A stretch of DNA of 64,000 nucleotides from Anaerolineales bacterium UBA2200 (GCA_002327925.1 DCVA01000020.1:78997-142996), one strand, 5' to 3'; shown: positions 44,770-53,299, numbered from the stretch's first letter. The notes: a model not told the origin generated them from the sequence alone. A program made the numbers and translations.

Positions 44770-45894
44770 TTACTTCAGGTAGATGAATGGATTACGACGC
44801 ACCCCGTTCAGTTTGATCTCAAAGTGCAGGTGTGGACCGGTGGATTTCCCCGTGTTGCCGGACGCGCCCAAGGGCTGACCCTTGGTCACGGACTGTCCGA
44901 CCTCGACATAGATCATGCTAAAGTGAGCGTAGAGGGTCTGGAAGCCATTCCCATGGTCGACCAGCACGTACAGGCCGTAGCCCGTGTCGCTGCGTCCCAC
45001 CACGGCCACGTAGCCCGAATCCGCAGCTTTGACCGGCGTGCCGACGACGACCCCTATGTCGGCTGCCGGGTGAGCCTCGCTGTAACGCTGGGTGATATAG
45101 CCGCTTACCGGCCAGCCGAAGATGCCCGTGCCGCGCTTGGCGCTGCTGGGCACGGTTCCGGACCAGGCCACCACGTGGCGGGTCTGGTACTCCCTGCGTC
45201 CGCCCGGCACAATCAGCTTCTGGCCCACCGTCAGCGTGAACGGCTCCGACAGGTAGTTGCCCTCGTACGAGGTGATCGCCTCCACCTCGACCTTGTACTT
45301 CTTGGCGATGCTCTCCAGACTATCACCCTTCTCTGCTGTGTGATAGACGCCCGAAACCGGTAGGATGGTCAGCACGTCGCCCAAACTGAGATAGTCCGGG
45401 TTGTCCTCCAGATTGCCGTTGTTCCACAGTACGGTCTCGACGCTCACGCCGAACTGGTCGGCTATGGTTGACACGTTGTCGCCCGCCTGCACGGTATAGG
45501 TAATCGGGTCGATGCGATAGCGGCGCGGGATCGTCGTGTGTGGGACCACGGCCTGGATGAGCACATCCGCCTCCTCGCCGCCGATCCCTCCCTCAGCGAA
45601 GGGCTCCGTCTCAGAGTCGGACTGGACCCATTGCGCTGCCGGGACGGCCACCTGGTTCAGGGCCAGAGAGTCAAGCCCTGCAACCAGTGGCTGCCTCAGC
45701 AGCAACTGCTTGCCGGCATTCAGGAGGCTCAGGCCGGAGACGAGCAGGGTCAGAAAAGCGGCATGATAAGCCCAGCGCCACAGCGCGCCGCTGCGCGCCA
45801 GGCCTCGCAGTGCTGAGCAGGCAGAGGCTCGAATAGAGGAGGCGCTCCGGTTGCCCGGGATCCCCTGCGGGTCCGTCTGGTTTTCGCTGCTCAC
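44770..45894 (-). CDS. LysM and M23 family metallopeptidase (membrane-anchored)
   Basis: 374 residues with GTG start overlapping the rho stop (TAGTG). A single N-terminal helix (~41-60) anchors it. Two LysM repeats follow (~132-178, YTVQAGDNVSTIADQFG; ~184-230, HTAEKGDSLESIAKKY). The lysostaphin-type M23 domain is at ~268-366 with zinc ligands H275, D279 (HPAAD) and the HLH of GPHLHFEI (355-357). It is a peptidoglycan endopeptidase acting in the wall. All catalytic positions are intact. Coupling to rho looks positional rather than functional. Confidence 0.92.
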   Translation of the reverse strand: MSSENQTDPQGIPGNRSASSIRASACSALRGLARSGALWRWAYHAAFLTLLVSGLSLLNAGKQLLLRQPLVAGLDSLALNQVAVPAAQWVQSDSETEPFAEGGIGGEEADVLIQAVVPHTTIPRRYRIDPITYTVQAGDNVSTIADQFGVSVETVLWNNGNLEDNPDYLSLGDVLTILPVSGVYHTAEKGDSLESIAKKYKVEVEAITSYEGNYLSEPFTLTVGQKLIVPGGRREYQTRHVVAWSGTVPSSAKRGTGIFGWPVSGYITQRYSEAHPAADIGVVVGTPVKAADSGYVAVVGRSDTGYGLYVLVDHGNGFQTLYAHFSMIYVEVGQSVTKGQPLGASGNTGKSTGPHLHFEIKLNGVRRNPFIYLK

Positions 45895-47141
45895 TAGAGA
45901 CTCTTGCTCATGGTATCGAGGAATTCCTTGTTGGTCTTGGTTTTGGTGAGACGCTGCAGCACCAGCTCCACGCTTTCCTCATCGCCTATGGCGGCCATCA
46001 TGCGGCGGAGCGTCCAAACCTTGGCCAGCACGTCAGGAGGCAGGAGAAGCTCTTCGCGCCGCGTTCCGGAGCGCTCCACGTCAAAGGCCGGGAAGATACG
46101 CCGGTCTGCCAGCTTGCGGTTGAGGTGCAGCTCCATGTTGCCTGTGCCCTTGAACTCTTCGTAAATGACATCATCCATACGGCTGCCCGTATCGACGAGA
46201 CAGGTGGCGATGATGGTGAGACTGCCCGCTTCCTCGAGCTTGCGAGCCGCACCGAAAAAGTGCTTGGGCGGGTAGAGGGCCACAGGGTCAAGGCCTCCGG
46301 AGAGGCTTCGCCCGCTGGGGGGCACAATGAGGTTGTAAGCGCGAGAGAGGCGCGTGATGCTGTCCAGAAGGATCACTACGTCCTTGCCGCACTCTACCAG
46401 TCGCTTGGCGCGCTCCAGGGCCAGCTCGGCCACACGCGTGTGGGCCTGCACCGGCTCGTCAAAGGTGGAGCTGACCACCTCGGCATCAATGGAGCGGTCC
46501 ATGTCTGTGACCTCTTCGGGACGCTCACCGATCAGACACACCATGAGGTGCACATCCTGGTAGTTCGTGGTGATGGCATTGGCGATGTGCTTGAGCACGG
46601 TGGTCTTGCCTGCCTTGGGCGGGGAAACGATCAACCCGCGCTGACCGCGACCAACGGGGGCAATGAGGTTGATCATGCGCGTGGTGATTACATCTGCGCG
46701 CGTCTCCAGGTTGTACATCTGGTTGGGGAAAATCGGCGTGAGGTTGTCAAAGTTGGGCCGGCTCTTGGCTGCCTCCGGGTCGAGACCGTTCACTGCCTCG
46801 ACGCGCAGCAGGCTAAAATACTTCTCCGACTCCTTGGGCGGGCGCACCTGGCCAATGACCAGGTCGCCGGTGCGCAGACCGAAGCGGCGCACCTGGGACT
46901 GGGAGACGTAGACGTCCTCTGGCCCGGGCAGCAGACTGGGGGCGCGCAGGAAGCCGATGCCGTCTGGCATCACCTCCAGCACACCACCGCCGAAGATGAA
47001 TCCCTGACTCTCGGCATTGGCGCGCAGCAGCCTCATGATCAGCTCGGACTTTTTCAGGCGGCTAAAGCCAGAGATGTTCAGTTCTTTGGCGTTATCTCGC
47101 AGCTGGCCGAGGGTTCTGGTATCCAGTTCAACTATGTTCAC
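45894..47141 (-). CDS. rho: Transcription termination factor Rho
   Basis: 415 residues from the GTG at 47141, chosen for GGAG eight bases upstream and the natural start VNIVELDTRTLGQLRD; the frame is open a further 20 codons. It has the Rho_N helical domain, a cold-shock RNA-binding domain (GFIFGGGVLEVMPDGIGFLR) and the ATPase with Walker A PPKAGKTTVLKHIA, Walker B VVILLDSITRLSRAYN and the R-loop GSLTIIATCLVDTGSRMDD. The length is standard and there is no long insert. About 250 bases lie between tRNA-Leu and rho, leaving room for the leader-based autoregulation known for rho in other bacteria. Confidence 0.95.
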   Translation of the reverse strand: MNIVELDTRTLGQLRDNAKELNISGFSRLKKSELIMRLLRANAESQGFIFGGGVLEVMPDGIGFLRAPSLLPGPEDVYVSQSQVRRFGLRTGDLVIGQVRPPKESEKYFSLLRVEAVNGLDPEAAKSRPNFDNLTPIFPNQMYNLETRADVITTRMINLIAPVGRGQRGLIVSPPKAGKTTVLKHIANAITTNYQDVHLMVCLIGERPEEVTDMDRSIDAEVVSSTFDEPVQAHTRVAELALERAKRLVECGKDVVILLDSITRLSRAYNLIVPPSGRSLSGGLDPVALYPPKHFFGAARKLEEAGSLTIIATCLVDTGSRMDDVIYEEFKGTGNMELHLNRKLADRRIFPAFDVERSGTRREELLLPPDVLAKVWTLRRMMAAIGDEESVELVLQRLTKTKTNKEFLDTMSKSL

Positions 47142-47330
47142 TGTTTTACTCCGTAGTGACGGTACTGTGGGCAGGGTGTTGAGGCATCGAGTCCGCAACA
47201 CCCAGAGATCGGTTCAAGAGGTGCGTCAGGCCGAAATGAGTTCTGTTGGCTATGTGCAAACCACTCCGGCACAACGAATTGAGGTAGTCGGATAGACCGC
47301 CAGGGTCGCTAGATCACTGGCTGTACCAGC

Positions 47331-47362
47331 GTCCATCCCGCAAAGGCGGGAGTAATCTCCTG
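47331..47362. repeat. Short intergenic palindrome
   Basis: A CCCGC-AAAG-GCGGG hairpin with flanks (minus strand: GGAGATTACTCCCGCC then TTTGCGGGATGGAC). It resembles the widespread TTCCCGC..GCGGGAATGAC intergenic repeats and loosely the other palindromic repeats here. It lies in the 256-base gap between rho and tRNA-Leu, which otherwise holds no gene that I can see. Confidence 0.45.
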
Positions 47363-47397
47363 TCTGGGACGATTCGTGGGGAGACCTCAAAATTGCA

Positions 47398-47478
47398 TGC
47401 CCGCGAGAGGACTCGAACCTCCACGCCTTGCGGCACAGGCCCTCAACCTGCTGTGTATACCAGTTCCACCACGCGGGC
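47398..47478 (-). tRNA. tRNA-Leu (anticodon GAG)
   Basis: Class II tRNA: acceptor arms GCCCGCG/CGCGGGC pair fully, the T-arm is GGAGG-TTCGAGT-CCTCT and there is a long variable arm (GCCGCAAGGC). The anticodon loop TTGAGGG has GAG at 47444-47442. Discriminator is A; the 3' CCA is not encoded. Confidence 0.95.
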
Positions 47479-47491
47479 AATTGGTAGCGAA

Positions 47492-47519
47492 ATTGTAGCG
47501 CTTTGTGGGGAATTGTCAA
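47492..47519 (-). promoter_or_regulatory. Promoter for tRNA-Leu
   Basis: Minus strand: perfect TTGACA (47519-47514), 16-base spacer, TACAAT (47497-47492), 13 bases before the mature tRNA. The -35 overlaps the cinA stop codon. Confidence 0.75.
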
Positions 47520-48724
47520 ACCGCCATCGCATGGGAGAGCAGCCACAGGCGAACCGTATCCAACGCACAGTGCACAGTCCAGAGGAGGCCCGTCTCCGAT
47601 TGACCCCGCGATGACCAGGACTTGACCTCATCGACCTCGGGGCCAACCAGGGCAACATGTACCAGGGCCGGATCTTCGCCTCCCTCGAGGATGGCCAGTC
47701 CCATCTGTGCCCCGTAACGCGTGCGAACAGATTCGGCGATGGCACGCGCCCTTTCCTTGCCTGTGCCCTCCGGGCTGACCCCTGTCTCCTGAGCCAGGGC
47801 CATGCTGTCCATGGCTGTCAGGGCGCCGGCCAGCACCAACCTGTCCGGATCCGCTTCCAGCAGGCGTCTGGCCGCCAATCCCCGGGTTTCGGCCTCGGCG
47901 ACGGCCAACCTGCACCCCCTGCCCTTCAGACCCGCCACGACCACCCCGGCCAGGGTTTCACCATCCACACCGTACACCACTGTACCCAGTCTGCCGCGGA
48001 CGCGGGTTTCCATCTCATCCAGCAGGGCACTGGCCTCCTCCCGTGTGGCCGCCTTGGCCGCAATGCACACATCCGTCTGTCCCGGGTGAGCTCGCGTGCC
48101 GACGCTCGGGTTGCGATTCTGCATCAGGTCTGTGATCTCGTGATCGACCATACTCTCGCCGATGCACACGGTATGCACCTGGCGCACCAGGATCACCGCT
48201 GCCTCGCCCATCCTTCGGCTGAGGTAGGGCAGTACAGCTTCGCGCAGCAGGTACACCATCTCGTGCGGCACTCCCGGCAGAGAGACAATGGCCTTCTGGC
48301 CCAGCTCTAGGGCAAAGGCAGGAGCCGTTCCGACGGGGTTCTCGATCACCACTGCTCCGTCGGGCACGTACGCCTGGCGCCTGTTGTTGGAGCTCATAAC
48401 CGAGCCGCGGAGCCGGAAGAAGGCCTCAATCTGCTCCAGCAGAACGGGCTGGAGCACGAGTTCACGGCCGGCCACCCGGGCAACGGCCTCGCGTGTCATA
48501 TCGCCCACGGTCGGTCCCAGGCCGCCTGTGGTGATCACAACATCGGAGCGAGCCAGTGCATTGTGCAGCGCCGAAACGATGCGCTCCAGATTATCGCCGA
48601 CGGTCGTGCTGTAGTAGTGATCCACGCCGATGGCGGTCAATTGCTGGGCAATGTGGGCCGAGTTAGTGTCCACGATCTCGCCGAGCAGCAGCTCTGTGCC
48701 AATGGTGACAATCTCAGCTATCAA
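47516..48724 (-). CDS. cinA: CinA family protein (molybdopterin-binding-like; C-terminal motif degenerate)
   Basis: 402 residues from a TTG with AGGAG upstream. The N-terminal MoCF-like domain is typical: IAEIVTIGTELLLGEIVDTNSAHIAQ, VITTGGLGPTVGDMTREAV and SLPGVPHEM (ADP-ribose pyrophosphatase in studied members). The C-terminal domain (~255-402) lines up with the PncC/NMN-deamidase fold. However, the usual AESCTGG active-site loop reads LAVAEAETRGLAARRL, so the serine and the GG turn are missing and deamidase activity is doubtful. It is not in an obvious operon with dprA, although both are linked to competence in some bacteria. Confidence 0.9.
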   Translation of the reverse strand: MIAEIVTIGTELLLGEIVDTNSAHIAQQLTAIGVDHYYSTTVGDNLERIVSALHNALARSDVVITTGGLGPTVGDMTREAVARVAGRELVLQPVLLEQIEAFFRLRGSVMSSNNRRQAYVPDGAVVIENPVGTAPAFALELGQKAIVSLPGVPHEMVYLLREAVLPYLSRRMGEAAVILVRQVHTVCIGESMVDHEITDLMQNRNPSVGTRAHPGQTDVCIAAKAATREEASALLDEMETRVRGRLGTVVYGVDGETLAGVVVAGLKGRGCRLAVAEAETRGLAARRLLEADPDRLVLAGALTAMDSMALAQETGVSPEGTGKERARAIAESVRTRYGAQMGLAILEGGEDPALVHVALVGPEVDEVKSWSSRGQSETGLLWTVHCALDTVRLWLLSHAMAV

Positions 48725-48787
48725 GCCGGGCTCCTGGTAACCTTGGGGTGAAAGTGCTATCAGAAAGGCAATGATGCGTCAGGGGAA

Positions 48788-49873
48788 TTACAGGTACTCC
48801 TCGCGGCCCTGCCGCTTGAGTGTTTCGACGATCTTGCGAACATCCTGAGCCCGCTCTTTCGGACAGACGAGCACCGCATCGTCCGTGGCGATGATGACCA
48901 TGCCCTCCACGCCCAGGGCAGCCACCAGGCGTCCCGAGCTACGAACGTAGGTGTCTTTGCACTCGATCGCCAGGTGTTGTCCTGAGAGGACATTGCCATC
49001 GGCATCGGGGGGCGACTGATCAGCCACAGAGCTCCAGCAGCCCACATCGCTCCAGCCCATGGTGGCAGGGATGACGGCCACGTTCGTCGCCCCCTCCATC
49101 ACTCCGACATCGACCGAGACGCTCTCGGCGGATGGCCACACGCGCTCGATGTGTCTGGCCTGATCCGGCGTGTCCAGGAATGGCTCCAGCTCACTGAGTT
49201 GAGCGTAGAGCCCGGGCCTCTGACGCCGGATCTCGTCCAGCAGCGCGGCTACCTGCCAGACAAAGATGCCGCTGTTCCAGTAGTAGCGCCCGCTTTGCAC
49301 AAACGAGGTAGCTGTCTTGAGGTCCGGCTTCTCCGTGAAACGCACCACCTGAAAGAGGTCGTGACCGTCCACCGGCTGGAGGCACTGGCCTCGCTCGATA
49401 TAGCCAAAGCCCGTCTCCGGCCCCGAGGGAGTAATGCCCAGCGTGACCAGGTGCCCCGCCTGCGCCGCCTGAATGGCCGCCAGCAGCACGCTTCGATACT
49501 CACCCTCGTCCCCGATGGCATGGTCCGCGTGCAAAGAGATCATGATCGCATCAGGATCGCGCTTGTGGATGAGCATGGCCATCAGACCCACAGCAGGACC
49601 TGTCCCACGGCCCAGAGGCTCGACCACCAGATTGCTGGCCGGAACGCCGCCAAGCTGCGAGCGGGCAGCCGCTGCGTGCTCGGCCACAGTGATCACCATC
49701 ACGTGATCGTCGGGCAGCAAGGGTTGAATGCGCCTGTGGGTCTCGGACAGCAGAGTCGATTCGCCGCAGAGGGGCAGCAGGTGCTTCGGCAGGCGCTGGC
49801 GGCTCAACGGCCACAGACGCGTACCGCCTCCGCCGGCCAGGATCACCGCGTATAGAGCGGGCTTGGTTGTCAC
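48788..49873 (-). CDS. manC: Mannose-1-phosphate guanylyltransferase (GDP-mannose pyrophosphorylase)
   Basis: 361 residues, GTG start with TGGAG seven bases before. The nucleotidyltransferase signature is AVILAGGGGTRLWPLSRQRLPKHLLP. The GDP-mannose family motifs are LHADHAIGDEG (usually HPADH or SADH), ETGFGYIE, FTEKPD and YYWNSGIFVW, and GWSDVGCW. It is the single-function short form, without a cupin-type isomerase domain. It makes GDP-mannose from mannose-1-P and GTP. That product could feed mannosyl transfer by the GT4 enzyme and, through polyprenyl-phosphate mannose, the GT39 proteins to its left; no polyprenyl-phosphate mannose synthase is in the window. Confidence 0.93.
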   Translation of the reverse strand: MTTKPALYAVILAGGGGTRLWPLSRQRLPKHLLPLCGESTLLSETHRRIQPLLPDDHVMVITVAEHAAAARSQLGGVPASNLVVEPLGRGTGPAVGLMAMLIHKRDPDAIMISLHADHAIGDEGEYRSVLLAAIQAAQAGHLVTLGITPSGPETGFGYIERGQCLQPVDGHDLFQVVRFTEKPDLKTATSFVQSGRYYWNSGIFVWQVAALLDEIRRQRPGLYAQLSELEPFLDTPDQARHIERVWPSAESVSVDVGVMEGATNVAVIPATMGWSDVGCWSSVADQSPPDADGNVLSGQHLAIECKDTYVRSSGRLVAALGVEGMVIIATDDAVLVCPKERAQDVRKIVETLKRQGREEYL

Positions 49874-49968
49874 AATGGCTCCATCAATGATTGGTGTACT
49901 CTTGTTCGGGATATCGCGGAACCCAGGGCACAGGCGGGCACTGCGCGCTCCGTGCGTCTGTCGTGGTT

Positions 49969-51078
49969 CTAGTCGACCACGTACCTCGCCGCGGCCTCGT
50001 GAGCCAGCACATAGTTCATCCCGCCGGCCTGGCGCACCAGGCCCTTCAGCTCCATGAGAGTCAGAGCGCCCGTGACCTGCGCGATGGGCAGGGACGCAGC
50101 CCGGGCGATCTCGTCCACGTGGAGCGGCTCGTCGGAAAGCTGCTTCAGCAGCTCCCTCTCCGTCTCATCACCCGGAATGATGACTCGCGGCTCTGCCGGG
50201 GTGCTCACCATGGTGAGGTTGAGTTCCTCCAGCACGTCTGCGGCCCTGGTCACGAGCTTGGCTTCGCCTCTCTGCACCAGTTGATTGGTGCCCGCACAAC
50301 CGCGGTCCAGAATGCTGCCCGGCACGGCAAACACTTCGCGCCCCTGTTCCAGCGCATAGTAGGCAGTGATCAGGGCCCCGCTGGTCTCGCCCGCCTGAGT
50401 GACGAGCGTCCCCAGGGAGAGGCCGCTGATGATGCGGTTGCGGGCGGGAAAGTTGCCGCGGTCCGGTTTCGTGCCCAAGGGGTACTCGGTGATCAGCGCT
50501 CCTGACCCTGCGATGGCACGCGCCAGGGTCGAGTTCTCGGATGGGTAGATCACATCGAGGCCGGAGCCGAGCACGGCGATGGTCCTTCCCCCTGCATCCA
50601 GTGCCGCACGGTGGGCCTCCGAATCGATGCCCAGAGCCAGCCCGCTGACGATGCTGATGCGGTTGCGGGCCAGGTCACCGACGAGATAGCGGGTGACTTC
50701 GCGGCCGTAGGTCTTGGCATAGCGGGTTCCCACTACGGCCACCGCAAAGTCGTCGCCAGGGAGCAGAGCTCCCTTGACGTAGAGAACGGGGGGAGGAAGG
50801 CTGACCTCGCGCAGCAGATGCGGGTAGGCCTCATCTGCCAGGGTCAGCACCGTGGCGCCGAAATCGCGCAGGCGACGCATCTCTGCGTCCAGATCCAGCT
50901 TGTCGCGAGCGCCCATCAGGCTCTGCAGTGACTTGCGATCCAGCCCCGCACGAGCAAGGTCGATGGGGGCTGCGCGCCAGGCCTTCTCGGCATCACCAAA
51001 GTAGTCGATCAGTCTCTTCAACCGCGCCGGCCCAATTCCCGGCACGATGTTGAAGCCTACCCAGTACCTGGTGTCCGT
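49969..51078 (-). CDS. dprA: DNA-processing protein DprA (start codon unusual)
   Basis: ~369 residues if read from position 51078. An N-terminal SAM-like region (RYWVGFNIVPGIGPARLKRLI) precedes the Rossmann core: VVGTRYAKTYGREV, VSGLALGIDSEAHRAAL, GSGLDVIYPSEN, NFPARNRIISGLS and AGETSGALITAYYALEQGR. A C-terminal winged-helix (DML1-like) domain follows. It loads RecA on single-stranded DNA in transformation. No ATG/GTG/TTG lies at the expected start: the frame there reads ACC ACG GAC ACC AGG after AAAGGA. Canonical starts in frame occur only further upstream, inside khpA. I place the start at the ACG with the best spacing. Confidence 0.85.
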   Translation of the reverse strand, partial: TDTRYWVGFNIVPGIGPARLKRLIDYFGDAEKAWRAAPIDLARAGLDRKSLQSLMGARDKLDLDAEMRRLRDFGATVLTLADEAYPHLLREVSLPPPVLYVKGALLPGDDFAVAVVGTRYAKTYGREVTRYLVGDLARNRISIVSGLALGIDSEAHRAALDAGGRTIAVLGSGLDVIYPSENSTLARAIAGSGALITEYPLGTKPDRGNFPARNRIISGLSLGTLVTQAGETSGALITAYYALEQGREVFAVPGSILDRGCAGTNQLVQRGEAKLVTRAADVLEELNLTMVSTPAEPRVIIPGDETERELLKQLSDEPLHVDEIARAASLPIAQVTGALTLMELKGLVRQAGGMNYVLAHEAAARYVVD

Positions 51079-51088
51079 GGTAGTTCCT

Positions 51089-51334
51089 TTAGTCGACGAT
51101 CTCCAGAATGGCTCGCTTTCCAGACTGGGTGCAGGCCACACGCAGCAAGCTGCGCATTGCCGTGGCCACCCGGCCGCCCTTGCCAATGACGCGGCCCATA
51201 TCGGAAGGCGCCACGTGCAGCTCGTAGATCACGGAGCGAGCTCCGGACACCTGCTCGACCCGCACCTGGTCGGGATGCTCTACCAGCGACCTGGCCATGT
51301 ATTCGACCAGCTCCTTTAGAGGGTCAGCGGCCAT
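51089..51334 (-). CDS. khpA: KH-domain RNA-binding protein KhpA
   Basis: 81 residues, a single KH domain with the GxxG loop in MGRVIGKGGRVATAMRSLL. Homologues (KhpA/YlqC) work with KhpB in RNA binding and affect cell length and division in Firmicutes. It is set five bases after rpsP in the classic ffh-rpsP-khpA order. The usual rimM and trmD do not follow; dprA does. Confidence 0.93.
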   Translation of the reverse strand: MAADPLKELVEYMARSLVEHPDQVRVEQVSGARSVIYELHVAPSDMGRVIGKGGRVATAMRSLLRVACTQSGKRAILEIVD

Positions 51335-51339
51335 TGGCG

Positions 51340-51657
51340 TTACGCAGCCTTCGCGGCAGCCGTCTCGGCTTCCTTCTTGCTGGATTTCGACACATTCTGA
51401 CGCAGTCTGCGTGCAGCAATCAGGCCCCTCTTCTCAAGCATACGCGCCACGGCGTCGGTCGGCAAAGCGCCCTGCGACAGCCAGTAGCGAGCGCGCTCGT
51501 CATTGATCTCAACGGTGGCCGGATCGGTGCGCGGATTGTAGTGGCCGATGTTCTCCAGGAAACGCCCATCACGTGGCGAATGCGAGTCGGCGACGATGAT
51601 ACGATAGCTGGGTTGCCCCTTCAAACCTGTACGACGAAGACGAATTCGGACTGCCAA
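51340..51657 (-). CDS. rpsP: 30S ribosomal protein S16
   Basis: 105 residues from the TTG at 51657, which is four bases after GGAGGAGAGG and gives the standard start (M)AVRIRLRRTGLKGQPSYRI. The RDGRFLENIGHYNPR block is diagnostic. The C-terminus has a Lys/Ala-rich extension (SSKKEAETAAAKAA). It has its own promoter just past the ffh stop. Confidence 0.96.
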   Translation of the reverse strand: MAVRIRLRRTGLKGQPSYRIIVADSHSPRDGRFLENIGHYNPRTDPATVEINDERARYWLSQGALPTDAVARMLEKRGLIAARRLRQNVSKSSKKEAETAAAKAA

Positions 51658-51709
51658 GAAACCTCTCCTCCTTGAAGCATAATCTCTATGTGCTGATGCC
51701 TGAACCCCT

Positions 51710-51737
51710 ATTCTAGTCAAGTCCGCCCGGCGGTCAA
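51710..51737 (-). promoter_or_regulatory. Promoter for rpsP-khpA-dprA
   Basis: Minus strand: TTGACC (51737-51732), 16-base spacer, TAGAAT (51715-51710), 53 bases before the rpsP start and 7 bases after the ffh stop. Confidence 0.65.
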
Positions 51738-51743
51738 AATCCC

Positions 51744-53072
51744 CTACAGGCCAAAACGGCCCATCAGACTGGATGCCCCACGCCCTGTGCTGGCCTGCTT
51801 CATCATTCGCTGCATCTGGCGAAACTGGTTGAGCAGCTGGTTGATCTCGATCACTGACACGCCGCTTCCCCGGGCGATGCGCCTCTTGCGGCTGCCGTCG
51901 ATGATGCGCGGGTCCCGGCGCTCCGCGGGCGTCATCGAGCGGATGATCGCCTCGCTGCGCTTCATCTGCTTCTCGGTCGTGTCTTCCGGGACCTGGTCCT
52001 TGATGCTGGAGAACCCGGGCACCATCTCCAGGATCTGCTGCAGCGGACCCATCTTCTTGAGTTGCTGCATCTGCTCCAGAAAATCCTCCAGGTCGAAGGT
52101 GGCCGTGCGCAGCTTTTGCTCCATCTTCTGCGCCTGCTGCTGGTCAAAGGCCGCCTCGGCGCGCTCGATCAGAGTGAGCATATCGCCCATGCCCAGGATA
52201 CGCGAAGCCAGCCGATCCGGCTGGAACGCCTCGACCGCATCCGTCTTTTCGCCCGTACCCAGGAACAGAATCGGCACGCCTGTCACAGAGCGGATCGAAA
52301 GGGCTGCACCACCGCGCGCATCGCCGTCGACTTTGGTCAGGATCAGGCCAGTTAGCGGCACGCGGCGATGGAACTCTTCCGCCACGCGCACTGCATCCTG
52401 GCCGGTCATGGCATCGACGACCAGCAGCACCTCGCCCGGCTTGGTCAGCCGCACCACTTCTTCCAGCTCCTGCATCATCTCTTCATCGATGTGCAGACGG
52501 CCGGCCGTGTCGAGCAGCACTACCGTATAGCCGCCCTTGCGGGCGCGATCCACCGCATTGGCGCAGATGCGGGGTGGGGGCACTTTGTCCCCCTCGCTGT
52601 GGACCGTAATGTCGAGCTGGCGGCCCAGCACTTCCAGCTGCGTGATGGCGGCAGGCCGGTGCGTGTCCGCGGCCACCAACAATGGACGCTGGCCCGATTG
52701 CCGCAGCCTGAGCGCGAGCTTGGCGGCCATGGTCGTCTTGCCCGAGCCCTGCAGTCCGGCCAGCATCACCACGTGCGGCGGGTTGCCGGACAGGTCGAGC
52801 TGGCGCGGCTGGCCGAGTGTGGTGATCAGCTCCTCGTGCACAATCTTGATGACCATCTGCGCAGGGCTGAGGCTCTTCATCACATCCGCGCCGATGGCGC
52901 GCTCGCGCACCCGGGCCACGAATTCCTTCACCACCCGGAAGTTGACGTCAGCCTCGAGCAGGGCCAGGCGCACCTCGCGCAAGGCCGCGTCTACGTCGGC
53001 TTCGGAAAGGCGCCCCTTGCCGGAGAGTTTTTTGAAGATGTCCTGCAGTTTGTTGGAGAGATTGTCGAACAT
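51744..53072 (-). CDS. ffh: Signal recognition particle protein Ffh
   Basis: 442 residues. N-domain helices, then the SRP GTPase: GLQGSGKTTMAAKLA (P-loop), DTHRPAAITQL, VVLLDTAGRLHIDEEMM, LTKVDGDARGGAALS. The C-terminal methionine-rich M domain is at ~300-442 (QMQRMMKQ near the end). It binds SRP RNA and signal sequences for delivery to FtsY. All GTPase motifs are intact and the length is normal. It is expressed from a promoter divergent from tRNA-Pro. Confidence 0.97.
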   Translation of the reverse strand: MFDNLSNKLQDIFKKLSGKGRLSEADVDAALREVRLALLEADVNFRVVKEFVARVRERAIGADVMKSLSPAQMVIKIVHEELITTLGQPRQLDLSGNPPHVVMLAGLQGSGKTTMAAKLALRLRQSGQRPLLVAADTHRPAAITQLEVLGRQLDITVHSEGDKVPPPRICANAVDRARKGGYTVVLLDTAGRLHIDEEMMQELEEVVRLTKPGEVLLVVDAMTGQDAVRVAEEFHRRVPLTGLILTKVDGDARGGAALSIRSVTGVPILFLGTGEKTDAVEAFQPDRLASRILGMGDMLTLIERAEAAFDQQQAQKMEQKLRTATFDLEDFLEQMQQLKKMGPLQQILEMVPGFSSIKDQVPEDTTEKQMKRSEAIIRSMTPAERRDPRIIDGSRKRRIARGSGVSVIEINQLLNQFRQMQRMMKQASTGRGASSLMGRFGL

Positions 53073-53120
53073 GGCCCTGTTCCCGTCTAGTTGCTGCGGC
53101 CGCGGCGCACAGCATCGTCG

Positions 53121-53149
53121 ATTCTAGCCCACAAACGGACGGAGGTCAA
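53121..53149 (-). promoter_or_regulatory. Promoter for ffh
   Basis: Minus strand: TTGACC (53149-53144), 17-base spacer, TAGAAT (53126-53121); the ATG is at 53072. Confidence 0.7.
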
Positions 53150-53187
53150 CCTGTCGTGGGCCGAGAGAGCGTTCGGCCCGCGTCGAT

Positions 53188-53216
53188 TTGCCAAAACCGG
53201 CGGACGTGGCTATACT
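53188..53216 (+). promoter_or_regulatory. Promoter for tRNA-Pro
   Basis: TTGCCA (53188-53193), 17-base spacer, TATACT (53211-53216), ten bases before the tRNA at 53226. Confidence 0.75.
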
Positions 53217-53225
53217 TTCGTGAGT

Positions 53226-53299
53226 TCGGGGCGTAGCGCAGCCCGGTAGCGCACTTGAATGGGGTTCAAGTGGTCGACGGTTCAAATCCGTCCGCCCCG
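53226..53299 (+). tRNA. tRNA-Pro (anticodon GGG)
   Basis: A cloverleaf of 74 bases: acceptor CGGGGCG/CGCCCCG, anticodon stem CTTGA/TCAAG with loop ATGGGGT (anticodon 53260-53262), T-arm GACGG-TTCAAAT-CCGTC, discriminator A. CCA is not encoded. Confidence 0.95.

Noticed and set aside
47142..47397. A protein gene or riboswitch in the gap between rho and tRNA-Leu
   Set aside because: No frame with a ribosome site and no aptamer-like conserved structure that I can recognise; only a short palindrome.
48788..49873. Bifunctional ManC with phosphomannose isomerase domain
   Set aside because: The protein ends at ~360 residues, before any cupin domain.
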